Origin: Brachionus manjavacas | Lineage: Eukaryota; Rotifera; Eurotatoria; Ploima; Brachionidae | DNA length: 64,000 bases | Direction of reading: 5' to 3' | NCBI GenBank assembly: GCA_019054805.1 | Contig: JAHQIY010000004.1 | Span: 6,448,001-6,512,000 of the forward strand | Shown here: piece by piece, positions 23,775 through 36,877 of the stretch | Numbering within the stretch: position 1 is the stretch's first letter | Layout: each line of letters begins with the position of its first letter | Made by a program: the position numbers and the translations under genes | The notes under the pieces: model-generated | Told to the model about the DNA's origin: nothing | What the model saw: only the letters and a program-made list of their open reading frames with translations | The model's database searches: none

Positions 23775-26700
23775 CTATTTAAAAAAAAAACAAGACTATT
23801 AATTTTGCTCCTCGACAATTTTTTTTGTTTCGTCTAAGCTTACTTTTTTTCCCTATTTTTAAGCGGTTTGTAAAAATTTAAATAAAAATTTTTCTAATTG
23901 TGTCACGTATGTTGGTTGTCTGATTTATTGATTAATTGATTGATTGATTTATTGATTGATCGATTATTGAACACAATTATACCATTTAAATGTTTGAATG
24001 GTTGTTGCTTTTTTGTTGGTGCTGTTGTTGTTTAGTCTAATTTGCTTGTAACTGTTGTTTTTTGAGTAGCTTTGCTTTTTTTCGTAATTAGCCGTGTTCT
24101 TAAATTTTTATACATTGCTTTACAATTGAAGATTAATGTCGACTTATTCACAAGCCAAGACTATTCACCAATGCTACATATATTTCAACACTATATTATC
24201 TAAATCTAATTTTTTTTTTAATTTTAAAACAAAAGAGAAAAAATTGCGTAGAATTGTAGGCTACAATGTAGAAAAAAATAAACCAAAATTGCACCTTATT
24301 TTCTAAAATTTGAGATAAAAAATTATGGCCATTTTTTTAGTTTCTTTTTCCGATTCTAACCAAACAATCATTCAACCAAGACAAATTTGTGTCAAAGCCT
24401 TCTAATCCAACATTGGTATGAAGACTATCTTAATGGTGCCATGTTGACCATAAAAAAATAAAGGACCCACAGCATGGCTTGACAATTCGAGGCATTAGAG
24501 CCAACAAAATAGAGATAAATAGGAAAATAAGTGCGATGGTGATGAGGATTGCGTGATAGCGTATCTAACCGAATGCACGGTCTTTAAAAATAGGTCGTTT
24601 TTAGCATTAAGAATCACTAAGTAGGTCGTGTATTTTATAAAGTTAATTAAGATTGGCAAAGGACGCGCCAGGGGCTAATCACAACAATTCCTAGCAAGAC
24701 TAGCACAGCCAACTGTTCTTAAATAGAATAGTATTAATAGCATGGCTCATACTCACGACTACAAAAATGATAATAAAATTATAAACAAGTAGAAAAAAGG
24801 AGAGAAAATTTGAAAAAAAAATAATAAATTAAAATTAATGTGTTTATGCTTAAGAGAGCCATCCGTGTCTCATTAAGCTCAGGCAAAAGTAAATATCGTG
24901 TCTCCAAGCATGTATAGATAGCGTTCGAACTTGGATATAGACCTACATGAAGAATACGTACAGCACGACAACTTGAAAATTAAAATGGAGAATGGAGCTA
25001 ATGAAGCGAGACCAATATTTGCTAGTAAAAAAAAACTAAGACAACATAAAATATTCGCTATAATATATCGATTTTGAAAAAATTGGAGCAAAGGACCCGT
25101 CCGAATGGACTGTCTTTGTTCTAATTTCAAAATATCGTCAACCAACATGAATCTACTCTAATCGCGTTTAGTTTTGAGTTTGGCTCAAGAAAAAAAAATT
25201 TTCTTTAACAAATCCTCTAGATTATGATGGCATCTATTATTATAATTTAGAAATAAATTATTAATATTCCAAGTTTGAACTATATTTTTGAAGAGAAAGT
25301 ACAACTTCTATGCAAATACTTAGGAGAAAAAAAATAAAATATTTCTTTCTCCGCCATGCTTATTTTTACTTAGTATTTAAATGGCTGTATGTGCGAATCA
25401 ATTGAATTAAATCCAAATATAGATTTGGATGCATATATTATGTTGATTAGCTTATCGTCTGGCTAATTAATCATTTTCTGTTTCTAGCTTTTGTTGTTTT
25501 GTCTCGGCATGTTTTTGGTTGTCAATGGTAATCTGCGCCGAGTGCGATGGACGCAAAGAAATTATGCGCGGTTCACTTGCTCCTCTTTAAAATCAAACAA
25601 TTTTAATTTTCAAAATTTTCTAATTATTTTTTCTTAAATTTCAACTGTATCCATTTTTAATGAGATATAGAACATTTCTGAATTGCCTTTGAGTATGCTC
25701 TCTCTCTCTCTATCTTTTTTTTTAACTAAATACATATTGATTACTTAATTTTATTTCAAATATTTTATTGCAACTAAATTGAAAAATTAAATCACTTAAA
25801 AAATAGTTTCCTTAAAAAAGAGATAACAAAATTTGGATTTCAATGCACTCATTAACTCACATTAAACATTAATTTTTTCAGGTAGTTCAAAGCCGGCTGA
25901 TGATCTTAATAAAAAAAAAACTATTTTTTAGTTTTTAAAAGCATTCTCAAAAAATAAATAAAAGTTGTTTTTCTTGATAAAATTGAAGAGGGACAGAAGC
26001 TATGAAAACCATCTAAAGACGATTGGGACTGACGAAGCTCTAGTTAAAATACTAGATACTACTAGTACATTATGAGTAGATTGGTACACATAGTAGCTGT
26101 CATCTGATCTGAAACAAAAAAATGGTAATGATAATGAACAAAAATGCTTCAAGTATTGGAAACATTGCCAAAGTGACGAAAAGTATAGAAAAACATATTC
26201 AAAGATATGATTATTTAATGATATAACTTTAAGTCTATTAATAACTGTATTGAAAAATAGTTTGTGTAACAAAAAAATTAATAAAATAAACAAATAAAAC
26301 AAATTGGATATTAGCACAAATATTTAAAAATTTAATTATCAATTATTTCAAACCTAAAATCACCAAACAAGAATAAAAAAATTTTTTCTCATAAATTTGT
26401 GCCCAAATTCAATTGATCAAGCATTTCATCATCGAATTTTTTAAATTATTCTAATTAAAACTTCAGATTAATTAATTAATCTAAAAGCTGATTCATAATT
26501 TTATATTAATTACTAGAATATTTATGCTTTAGGATCAGTTTAAAATTAATTTCTTATTTGTTCAGCGTTCGATGGAACAATAATTTTTGTTGTTGTTGAT
26601 AATTAATTTTTAAAAAATAATTAAAACACTTAATTTTTACTAAATTGCCATTTTCATCCATATCTTTGAGACCATACAGCTTTTTCTCGCTATTTTTATC

Positions 26701-27417
26701 TTTTGGACAAATTGTGTATTTGAGTAAACTTCCAATTTATGCCTTTGAAAAAAGGTCTATAGTTCCAGATCAGCACTGATAAAAACCATTTCAATTAGGA
26801 ATCAATCAAAGTTGTTTCAAGTGTTCGAGTGATAAAAAAAACGAAACCAAGATAAGCTGTTTAGTTAAGTGACAGTTGCAAAAAAAATTTCAAAATTTTA
26901 TTTTTTTTAATTTCAAAATAAAAAATTAAGTCCATAAAAATCATCAATTTAAAATTAAAAAATCACAAATTAAATTTAGTTTGATCTGATCGAGACTAAA
27001 CGAACTTAAAATTGTCTCTATTAAGCGATCTTCTTTCACTAGTTGTTCAAATAAATTATTTACCAAATTCCTTTTTACGCTTAATCTACAGAGAAGAATT
27101 TAGAAAAAATTCGCTAGCAAATATTTGAAAAATTTAAACTTACAATTTTAATATAAATAAACTCACAATCGGCCATTCGCTCGTACTAAAAATTATGTTC
27201 TCACTGGTCAATCTATTTGTTAAAGATAAAATTAAAATTAATCAATTTACTATTTAGTTTTTCTATTTACTTAAGTGAATAAACAAAATTTTTCACATGA
27301 TTTTTAAGCGAATTCGATATTACAGTATAGTTGAATTCGCTAAATTTTAAAATTTGCTCCAAACTAAAATTAAAAATAAATTAACAAACAAAAAACATAT
27401 TTTTCTATTAATCAGTA
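23775..27417. other. Gene-poor region upstream of LDB
   Basis: The LDB promoter and any 5' non-coding exon should be here, but no ATG exon could be assigned. The stretch 24400-25160 is less A/T-monotonous than its surroundings yet has no convincing ORF. There is a (TTGA)n-type repeat at 23921-23970 and a short CT run at 25697-25713. Confidence 0.45.
23921..23970. repeat. (TTGA)n-type tetranucleotide repeat
   Basis: Imperfect repeats of a TTGA/TTTA unit lie about 210-260 bp upstream of the LDB start codon. Confidence 0.75.
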
Positions 27418-29694
27418 CTATTTAACCAGCTTGTCGTAGAATATTTTTCTTCTTATTTGAGTTTGAGACTTTGAGTCAACAGTCGGTAAAACTCGAACAA
27501 TCTCCTCATCTGTTTCTTTAATTTTAAAAATTAAATTTTGATCGTATTCCTTGCTAATGCCATTTTCATCAATGACTGTCGCTTTGTCCAGCTTATCACA
27601 TATTGACTTGGCCCCAAAAAATTCTCTGATACGAAGCTGTTGTTTAACAGCTTCCTCTTTAAGCTTGGTATAATCAGGCAATGGTTTTTTAGCCTCCGGA
27701 ACAAAGTCATCTGGGACTGGTTCTTCCTGTTTCAGAATTTCCTTTTTATTTTCTACATCTTTTGAATTATTTCTAATAATGTCCTCGAAGCCTCGTAGTT
27801 TTTCCAACATCTCTTCCTCGCCATTGTCATTTTGATCAGAATTTGTTTTGATAAAACCTGACTCTTGACTTGTGTAATCAATGTCACTGAAAAAAGCAGT
27901 TTTTGTAGCAACTAGTTTATCACATGCTTCTAAATGTTCCTCTCTTTCTCTTTCCTGGTTAACACTCGGTCTATCGGTTGGCTCCATTTGTTGCAAATAG
28001 GATTTGGTTCGATTAGTAATTAATTCCTTAATTCGCTGAATAATAAACTCAATAAAATAAAGTTGAGCTAAATTTTTTTCAGATATTTGAAAAATCTGTG
28101 CACCTTCACCCAGCTCTAAAAATCCATCATCTTTTTCTATTTTAAACAAAAATATTTTCTTCAAGTTGGTAAAGTCGGTTGGTTTTTTGTGAATATCAAT
28201 TGATTCAATAAATTTTTTTTTTAGTTGCTCAGATCGCTCTTTAAGGTGTGAATCAATTTGAGCTTCGTTTAGAACATTGAATTTTTCCACTTCTAATGTT
28301 TTAGATTTAGATTTGTACTGAGACTCAACGGAGGGTTCTTGAATTTTAAATTTTTCAGTCCAATCTTTTTCCATTTGCTTCAAGTCACTCTCAATCTCAA
28401 CAACTAAATTTTTCTTAACTTGCTCCGATGCTAGTTGATTTGTTGTCTTTTGAAGTGGTCTAGGCTCGAGTTTTTTAGGTTTCTGAACTTTGTTCGAAGG
28501 CCAAAACTTAATTTCATTTGCCCCGTCACCTGTCAAAAATTCCGCTGTGTGTCGAAGCCATACTGGAACATTTGAAATCTGAGCTTCCAAATATTTAGAT
28601 GCTTTGTAACATTCATTTGAACAATATCTCTAAATTTAGGTATTTTAGAATTTAAAATTTATTTTAATTAAATTAAAAAATAATTACTTTTCTATCAGTT
28701 AAATCATATACTTTATTTAATTTAGTTGAAATTTCGTATTTTTTTGTAGGGATCTTAAAAATTTAGCTCTGATTATACATATAATTGTAAAATTAAAAAA
28801 TTTTGTTCATGCACCGAAAGTTCAAATGAAATAAATAAATGTCTTAAAATACGAAAATGTAAAATTTGAGATACTCTGTTAAAAACTAATTTTTGTATCT
28901 TTTAATATTTTATAAGAATCAACAAACTTTTAATGAAATATAACAAACTTTTTTTCATGTTATTCTTAAAATTAAATTAAAACGAATTAGCTAATTTATA
29001 AAATTATTTATTATATTTATTTTTTAATTTTTTTGTACTTAACTTGAAGTTAAATTATTGGAGCTAAGAAACAGACTAAAAGGATGTGTTCGTTTTAGAT
29101 CAAAATCTAAAATAAAATTTAAAAATTTAACTAACAAGCTTTTGAATATATACTCAGAGAAAAAAAAGCATTAAAAAATAAAAAAAAGTAGACAATATTT
29201 CATACAAGTTTAAAGGTTAGAATTTTACGAGTTTAAAGAAAAAAAAAGATTATTTTTTAAATTTTTGTTTACTTAATCTGAATACTAAATTAAAGATTTT
29301 TTAAAACTTATTTTAAATGCTTGCCAAAAACTCTACTTTTAAACTTAGCCTTCTTTTTAAGAATTTTGGTTTAAAAGCCTAAAAATTTACTAAAAATACA
29401 CGGATTTAATGTTAGATAAAAATTTCAATAAATACATTCGTCAATTCATGAGGACAGCAGACATATCCGCACAATTTTGAGACGAATCTTTCTTCCACTA
29501 TTTCTTCATAATGGTAAGGTTCAATTTGTTTAAGCTTGATTAATTAGGTTTTAAAATAAAAATATATGTGAATGCTGTTAAGTATTTACGAAAGGAACAA
29601 TATCCTTTTCAGGCAAAGTTTCCTGCGACAACTTGATCACTATTTTGTCAGCCACATCCAAAAAATATTTTTTTTCTTGAATCTTTTTATCCAT
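27418..29694 (-). CDS. RPAP2: RPAP2 / Rtr1-family RNA polymerase II CTD phosphatase
   Basis: Minus-strand exons 29694-29590, 29534-29436, 28753-28688 and 28629-27418 give 493 aa. RPAP2/Rtr1 acts on Ser5-phosphorylated Pol II CTD and helps bring Pol II into the nucleus. The RTR1 domain is N-terminal: the first zinc pair is CGYVCC (C-X4-C, ~aa 57-62), followed by YEISTKLNKVYDLTDRK and then the second pair CSNEC (C-X3-C, ~aa 93-97), and the family's LEAQISNVPVWLR (vertebrate form F-E-A-Q-I-P-x-T-P-V-W). The remaining ~380 residues are charged, low in conservation and probably disordered. Two of three introns are under 60 bp. The gene lies 257 bp downstream of PSMB7 on the same strand. A T-rich tract ending in AG sits 3 nt before its ATG, so it could be the second gene of a trans-spliced pair. 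Confidence 0.9.
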
Positions 29695-29951
29695 TATCTT
29701 CAAAATAAAAAATAAAAAATTGAAGTTTGCCATTTCTTCCGAAACAAAGAAGCCTAAATCTTTATTTCATGCTTTATTTTAATAATAAAATTAAAAAATG
29801 TTATTCCTCTAATTTATTATATTCGTCGCTATAAAATAAAATTTTCCAAATACAATTTATTTTAAAGTTGAATGATTGGAACAACTCTTTAAGAAAAAAG
29901 TTATAAATATAAATATAAATCATATAATAGACAAAGTTCTGAGGAATGTTT

Positions 29952-31025
29952 CTAAGCGATTTCCATTGTTTCTGTTGATGGTCGAATTTCTTTAACGTTC
30001 GTGCTCATTACTTCATAATGAACTTTTTTTTCCAATTTTTTCAAAACTTGAGTAGTTTCACGCTTGTACAAATAATTTCCTTGCCTTAAAAACAAAAATA
30101 ATTTTCACGTTTAAAAATGAAAATTAAAAAAAAAAAATTTGACTAATACTTGACTCCTCTTTCGTTGGCTACATGATATGGACGAATCATTTCTGCTCTG
30201 TCTTTGGTGATAACACACAAATCAACATTGCTGCCTGAACCCAAGTCATTGAAAATGCCAGCTCTGATGCCGTCAGCGACCAATTCTTTAGCTTCTTCTT
30301 CACTCATATCTGGTTTGTAGCGATCTTCAAAAACAGCCATAGCAGCTAAAGATCCCGAACCCATTGTCACATACGGCAATCTATCACTTGAACCATGTGG
30401 ATGAATTGAACCCAAATATGGTCCATTTATATCAACACCTCCTAAAACTAATGCAGCGCTTACATGGCCTTGGTATCTAAATAAATACTGACGCAATAAT
30501 CGATTGGCAGAAACAACTCTAACTTGTCTGCCTGAATTTAAACGATGTAATTCCAGTTGTGAGGCAACCATACGAGTAGTGTATTCAGTATCTGCAGCTG
30601 TACCAGCACCACAACAACTAAGAATTAAATTAAGTTTAAAATAAAAAAAATAAAATTATTTATTACTAAATATTGGGAGCAATGTAATGAATTTTATGGC
30701 AATTTTTTTCCGCTACAATGTTTCCATCTGTAGCTCGAGTATCAGCTCCTAAAACAACACCATCCTTTAAAAAATTTTTAAAAATAAAATAAAATCATTA
30801 AAAATAAAATAAAATGCTTACTTTGAAAATGACACCAGCAATAGTTGTGCCTGTCTTGATTGCTTTTGGTACTGTAAAGCCTCCCTTTGTCATAAGATAT
30901 TCATTTCTGTTTAGGTTCAAATTTTTAATAAAATTTTCAAATTTATTTCTTGGAAAATATTTTTACCTTTTGCAGTTTTCGAACGAGAAACCGCCGACTT
31001 CTGGCTCCTTTATTAAACCTGACAT
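29952..31025 (-). CDS. PSMB7: 20S proteasome subunit beta type-7 (beta2, trypsin-like)
   Basis: Minus-strand exons 31025-30967, 30906-30822, 30764-30667, 30617-30150 and 30084-29952 give 280 aa, against 277 in vertebrates. Beta2 is one of three catalytic subunits of the 20S core and cleaves after basic residues. A propeptide is followed by the processing site KTG|TTIAG, which exposes the nucleophilic Thr at ~aa 40. Conserved blocks then include [27 protein letters not shown]-like [17 protein letters not shown] and [16 protein letters not shown]. The active-site Asp and Lys region is intact. The C-terminal arm, which clasps the neighbouring beta3, is in the last exon. Exon phases agree throughout. 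RPAP2 follows on the same strand. Confidence 0.97.
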
Positions 31026-32001
31026 TTTTGATTATCTTAGTTTTTAAATTATCTAAATGAATTTAAGATTTTTTTAAAATAGCTCAAGACTAGTAAAAAC
31101 ATTTAAATTGATTTGCTTAAAATTTCTAGTTGCATAGTCAATTTTGAAATAGTCTTTTAAATTTTTTTTTGTTTTTCAAAACTGTTCACATCATTGATGC
31201 AAATTCATTTGAACATTTTTCTAATTTTTTTTATTTAGTAATTTTCTTAACATTTAGTTAAAAAAGAAACTAAATCAAGAATTTCTATAAATTATTCTCT
31301 TGATATTAAATAAACTTGACTTTTTAATTAGGCGAGAACTTTTAATTCTTTTAAGATTCTTATAAATTCATAGTAAATTAAACTTGCAAGTGAGACCTTT
31401 AATTTTTGTAAGCTTTAAAATTAATGTCAAAAAATCATTCTAAAAATGAATTCAAATATTTAAAATTGAAAAAAAATTCAATTAAAACGATTGATAATAG
31501 AATTTTTTAATTTGAAAAATATTATTTAGTTTAATAAAATAGATGACTGATTAATAATTTCAATTTTCAAAAATTATTGAAAAATAATTCTTACATAAAA
31601 ATAATTTTTTAGCAAAAAAATGACTACTCTATTTGAAAATAAATTTCTATTTCGTATCTTTTTAACCAAAACATTATTATAAACTTTCATCGATTTTATT
31701 TGGGCTTTTTAAATTTTTTTCTGAAAATTGTTTAATCAAAAAAAATTTTAGATCTAAAAACTTTTTAAATCTAAAATTTTTAATAAGCAATTTTAATGAT
31801 TAAAATTGTTTCTTCAATAACCAAAAGTTTTAAAATTTAGTTGGAGTTTATTTTGTTGCATCTAGTTTTTATAAAATGGACAAAGACTATTTTCCATGCT
31901 TTGTGATCAAGTTTTACATTTTATCTCCTTGGTAACTAATATCGAGAAGATAAAAAAAAATTTATTCAAAAAAAAAAAATTTGAAATAGTTGAATTAAAA
32001 A
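31026..32001. other. Divergent intergenic region, PSMB7 / coiled-coil gene
   Basis: About 1 kb between two divergently transcribed start codons must contain both promoters. It is A/T-rich and no conserved element could be picked out. Confidence 0.5.
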
Positions 32002-34605
32002 ATGAGCAGTCAAATTAGTTCAAATCAATTAAAGCTTAATCTAAACGCAGTCGTAGATAACCTTAATTTAGTTAATGTTGTGCATAAACCAAGTCCAATT
32101 GTAATCGAAAAAATCTCTTCAAATGGACCCAACTCTCGATTTCCGTCAACTAATGTGCTTCATTCAAATTCCCAATTTGAATATATTGATGAAAATAAGC
32201 TATCAATGTATTCTTATCTAGTTCAAAGAGACCTAAAAACTAAAGAATGGTTGAGCAGATATGAATCAAATAATTTTGAACAGCTAGTTTCCAAACCTAA
32301 AGAAACTTCAGATTCAACCTTAAAATCCAAACAGAAGGACTTAAAAAGCTTGGATGGTCAATCGGTGGCAACAATGGTTAAACCTACACCTAAAACAATT
32401 CCCCCTAAAATAGTAAAGCCTACTGCTTCAAACGACTTGGGCTTATGTTGCCAAGACTTAGCAAAAACTTTAGAAAATTTAAAAAATATTTTAACTGAAT
32501 GTTAGTTTTTTTTTTGTTTTTTTTTTAATTTATAAATTTTTTTTAGTTAAAGATGAAAGACTTAAAATCATGTTCAATGACCCAGTCGAAGAGGAAAAAC
32601 AAAACCGCATCCATATCGAGCAAATTAAATACCTGTCCCGTTCGATTTATAACTATCAAAATCAAATAAGTACACTGCGCACTCAAATTAAAAAAGACAA
32701 AGGGTTGTCGTCCACTTACCAACGATTGATCCATACCATGCGTCAAATAGTTAAACTAATTGTCTCATTTGAAGAAATTTATCCTTATAGACAAGACAAG
32801 AATGCCATTAGTGAAAAATTGTGTGCCCAATTTTACAAACACCTGAACATGTCCATTAAAAATTTTGCCGATTGTCTGACTAATTGTGAACAAAATTATG
32901 CTATTCAGCTAAAAAATTTGATTGACAATTGCGATCAATTTTTTTCTAAAAATGAAGAAAAAAGTCAAACAGACCTGGTCGAAAACAATGTGGCCAAGGA
33001 GAACAAACAGTCCAAGAATAAAAACGCCAATCAAGTCTACAATGTGGTCAGGATTTCGCGAAGTTCTCAACCAAAAAATAACACCGAGTTGGCAAGAGTT
33101 AGTTCGAAAAGAGTTTTCGACAAAAAGAAACCAAAAAACCAATTTTCAAATGTAAGATTTGAAATCAGTCCACCTAGAGCTCGACCAAAGCAACTATTTC
33201 AAAACGTAAATTAAATTAACAACTGTTCAATTTTATTTTTTAATAAAAAATTTGATTTTTTCTTAATAAATTTTTAACTTTAGAAAAAGATTAAAACGGC
33301 CAAGTTGTTTCCTGGCAATCGAGTTTCATCTCAATCGAAATCCCAATCCGATTTGGATTTGATTCCGATCAAAGAAAACAATAGTACCAATGTGGAGACA
33401 AAAAATGAGCATAAACCAATTGAAGATCTAAGCTCAAGTCTAAACGAATTGGAAATTTTGAGTAAATCTAATGACCAAGTTTACAGGCCTGCATTTGTTC
33501 ATTCATCATCCCCTAAATTGGCAAAAATAAAACCAATACCGAGCCGGTCCGTGTCAAGATCAAGATCCAGAAGTGCTGAAAAATTAAACAACAAACTCCA
33601 TCGGACTATATCAAATGAAACAGTTCTATCTGATTATCCTGAGTATGAAACAGCTAGTCCTGGGTTAATTAGACCAATATTAAAATCGAGGAGATGTCTA
33701 AACCCGACTATGTTATATGAGAAATTGGACTTTATCAGACAAGAAAACGATTCGATTCGAAGAAAATATCAAAATTTATCCTACTATAGCCCAGGAATGG
33801 AATCTTTTGGTAATTGTAATGAAATCAATAAACCTCGCAGACCATATCAGGAATGCTATTTAGATCAAAATTCTAAACCAAAAATTAAGTATGGCAATTT
33901 TTTTGATTTTTTTTTAAATTGGGTTTTAATGTTTAACTAGAGATATAGAGTGTCCAGTTACTTTTAATAAAGTTTATAAGCCTTTGAATGGTCCAAACTT
34001 AGATCAGTTGAAAAGAGTGGTGAAATATGCCGAAGATTTTGAAAACTATAGCAAAAAAACAAGTATTACTAGAATTGGAGACTCGGAATTCGATGATTTT
34101 GAATTATTTGAAGTGTAAGCCCGAATTGAAGTTTTTATTTTTTAAAATAATAAATTTCCATGAAAGACTTTCAAATGATTTTTTTGAGCTAATTTTTGAA
34201 TCCGTTTATGAAGAAATAGAGAATTTAAATGGAGAAGTAGCGCAAAATTTGTTAAACAACGAGTTTGAAGCTGAGACACAAGATGAAAACAGCAGAATAA
34301 ATAACAATTTATCTCTAAATGAATATGATCAAAGCTTCGAGCAAACTCTCGATTCATCCAAGCATCTGGCATCAGTAAGTTCGCCACAAAGAAAAAGTAC
34401 CAAAACTGTTTCGCTGCGTAAGACATCTTCAAAGACATCAACTTCATCGAACAATGCATTAAGTCAACAAAATGATTTAGTTCTCAAAAATTTGGACGAG
34501 GAATCAGATGACAATATTGTAGAAGATATTCCTGATCAAGTTAATACACATTTTTCGTCGATACATTCTAATATTGACGAATCAATCAGTTCAATATCAA
34601 ATTAG
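32002..34605 (+). CDS. Coiled-coil protein, possibly moonraker (KIAA0753/OFIP)
   Basis: Exons 32002-32500, 32547-33205, 33284-33888, 33941-34114 and 34167-34605 give 791 aa in one frame, with introns of 46-78 bp. The protein is hydrophilic, without signal peptide or TM segment. A helical coiled-coil stretch (aa ~175-245) starts near EEEKQNRIHIEQIKYLSRSI, followed by long Ser/Lys-rich disorder and a short acidic helical block (NDFFELIFESVYEEIE, ~aa 647-662). An N-terminal segment, YIDENKLSMYSYLVQRDLK, recalls a block of moonraker/KIAA0753 (a centriolar-satellite protein that recruits OFD1 and FOR20), and the coiled coil falls where expected. The likeness is short and from memory, so the name is tentative. 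The last intron (34115-34166) must be spliced, since reading through gives a stop at once. Confidence 0.6.
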
Positions 34606-35039
34606 TTTAAGAATAAAAATAAAATAAGATTTATAACTTTAAATTTTTCAAGTCCAACTTATGTGAAAATAATTTTGATCCATTTAATAAAATAATTGGC
34701 AGTAAATGTTAATAAAAATATTATTTTAATTTTTTTTGATTCCTAGATTTAACTATCATTAAAAATTCAATTTTGAATTCTATGTTTGAATTGAAATTAA
34801 GTCACTGAAAAAGTTTGCAAGATGGTGATACATTTTGGAAAACAAGTTTTAGACTAAAATAAGTTAAGGTTTAAGTTCAGTGAAAAATGGAGCTGATTTA
34901 GACTTTTTTTTTAGTTTGTATTTTTGTATAAGGTTTTCATTTTTTTCAAAATTAATTCTTAGAAATTGTTCCATTTCATAGATTTACCGTTTTTGTTATT
35001 TTTAAAAATATCGAAAATTCATAACAAATTGAATTTAAT
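34606..35039. other. Non-coding DNA with one arm of an inverted repeat
   Basis: This holds the 3' UTR of the upstream gene and, at 34876-34899, a 24-bp sequence that recurs inverted at 36121-36144 with one mismatch. No ORF. Confidence 0.55.
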
Positions 35040-36144
35040 TTTTTCAAGATGAAAATTCAAATTCAAACGCAAGTTAGATTAAGGTTATGAATATCGGTAG
35101 CAACAAGCATCTAACAAGAACCAGGTCATTTACGCAAAAAAAAAAAAGGATGGCTCACGCATTAAGCTTCAAAAAACCTCTGAAGAACGTGACCTGGACA
35201 TCATTCTCACGCCTGATTTTAGGTTCAGCTCACAGTCGGCTATACCGCATCAAAAGCTAACCAAGCTCTAGGAGTGCTAAGAAATACATTCGTGTCTAGG
35301 GATGTGGAAATATGGGCCATCGCACCTACATTCGTCCACATCTGAAGTTTTCAGTGTCGGCTTGGAATCGCATCTCAGAAGAGATATTGACACCCTTGAA
35401 AAAGTCTAGATAAGAGAAACTAGAGTCCCCACTGCTTTGAAAGGCATGGACAACGAGAGCAAACTTGAGTCTTACATCTTTGGAGACAAGACGACAAGAC
35501 AACGTGGTGATTTAATCCAACTTTTCAAAGTCAACAAGAGCAAAGACGACATAACTTGGTAGAACGAGCCAAATTGGTCGGCTTCGAGAGACACGAAGAG
35601 AAGTCAACTAAGGTGTAAGATCGTGGCGTCTTGTCAGCAAAGACACAAATTCTTCATCAATTGGACAGCAAATGTATGGAACGGACTACCAGAAGAATTA
35701 ATCGCAATTGAGATGGTAGACTCTTTTAAAATCAAACACGACCAACATTAATTGAGACGACCGCTTTGAGGAGCATCCCTGCGAGTTATCTCGCTTGGCG
35801 GTCTTTACTACTACTACAACTACTAGTTTTTTGTTTGTCTTTTAAAGAAAATAAAAAAATAGAAAAACTTATGATTTTAAACTTTAATCCTTTTCCAGGA
35901 AAAGACAATATACGAAGTCAGTAATAGAATATGTTCAGTTTGTTGCCAATTCATTGTTTTACTATATAATGTATCGCCACCTCAATTTCATAATTATTTA
36001 TTAAAAAAAAAGAAAAAAAAAACAGTAAAAATAAATTGGTAATTCATACATTTTTTATGTCAAAAAATTAAATTTTATTTAAAAATTAGCTATTTTTAAT
36101 TTAAAAAAAATAAACAATCGAAATCAGGTCCATTTTTCACTGAA
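34876..36144. repeat. Inverted repeat flanking the LINE relic
   Basis: TTCAGTGAAAAATGGAGCTG (start of the left arm, 34876-34899) matches the reverse complement of 36121-36144 at 23 of 24 positions. The 1.2 kb between holds the LINE fragment and A/T-rich DNA. This may be an older inverted-repeat element into which the LINE inserted; no target duplication was seen. Confidence 0.5.
35040..35830 (+). mobile_element. Decayed non-LTR retrotransposon (LINE), RT C-terminal part
   Basis: Conceptual translation over several frames recovers the end of a Jockey/CR1-type reverse transcriptase: EERDLDIILTPDF, ASKANQALGVLRNTFVSRD, then after internal stops RQRGDLIQLFKVNKSKDD, RHKFFINWTANVWNGLPEE and VDSFKIKHDQH, ending at a stop near 35750. 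Frameshifts and stops near 35343 and 35401 show it is dead. The 5' parts (endonuclease, RT core) are missing, as in ordinary 5'-truncated LINE insertions. The 3' end runs into a CTA-type trinucleotide repeat (35808-35826), a common tail for such elements. The GC content is clearly above that of the flanks. Confidence 0.88.
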
Positions 36145-36877
36145 TTGAATTTAAATTTTTTTTGTAGGCGTTGTAAAATTCAGCTCAAATATATGCAGTT
36201 GAAAGAAAATTATTAGCTTTTTGTGAAAAAATGAAATCAAAGATTAGGAAATTCACAAGAAAAAAATTCAGTATAGAGCAAAATGCTTTCATCTTTTTTT
36301 CTAAAATAAGTTTTAGTCTAAAGATCACTTCTAAATTTTTAAAACTCTTAATCCGTGGCTTATTGAACTATTTTCTGTAAATCATTCTCTAAAAATGTTG
36401 TACTCTGATTAAAAAAGAATTTCACAATTTTCAATTTTTTTTTAGGGCTTTTGATTTAATTTTTATTTAGAGTAAAAAAAAATTGATTTTTAATTTAAAT
36501 GATAAATTTCATTGGAATTAAGCTTTACTAAACTTCAAAATAAAAATCAAAAATCTATTCCAGTGGAAAAATAGTCTAAAATTCTTTAATTTTAATTAAA
36601 ATGCTAAGTTATATGTTTTGAACCATAATAAAATTAAGATAATTTTGTTGAAGCAACTTAACTAAAACTAAAAGATGAGGCAAAAAAATGCGTCTTAATA
36701 TTTGATATTCATAAACATTTACTAATTTGAAATTTAAGCTATGGTTTGAAATATGAATTTTAAAATATGATTAAGTAAAAAATTATGTTCATTTTCGTCT
36801 AGGTGGTAAGATAGTTTCGAGTTCTAATTTACCTATCCAACACGATAAATCGTAGCTTCCGAGCATCGTTAAAAAAA
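35831..36877. other. Non-coding DNA upstream of EXOC3
   Basis: A/T-rich, no ORF. A T-rich tract ending TCTAG at 36797-36801 lies 76 bp before the EXOC3 ATG and could be a 5' UTR splice acceptor. Confidence 0.5.

Noticed and set aside
24879..25148. 89-codon minus-strand ORF
   Set aside because: It is hydrophobic and Cys/Phe-rich from A/T-rich DNA, with no homology I recognise; not a convincing LDB 5' exon.
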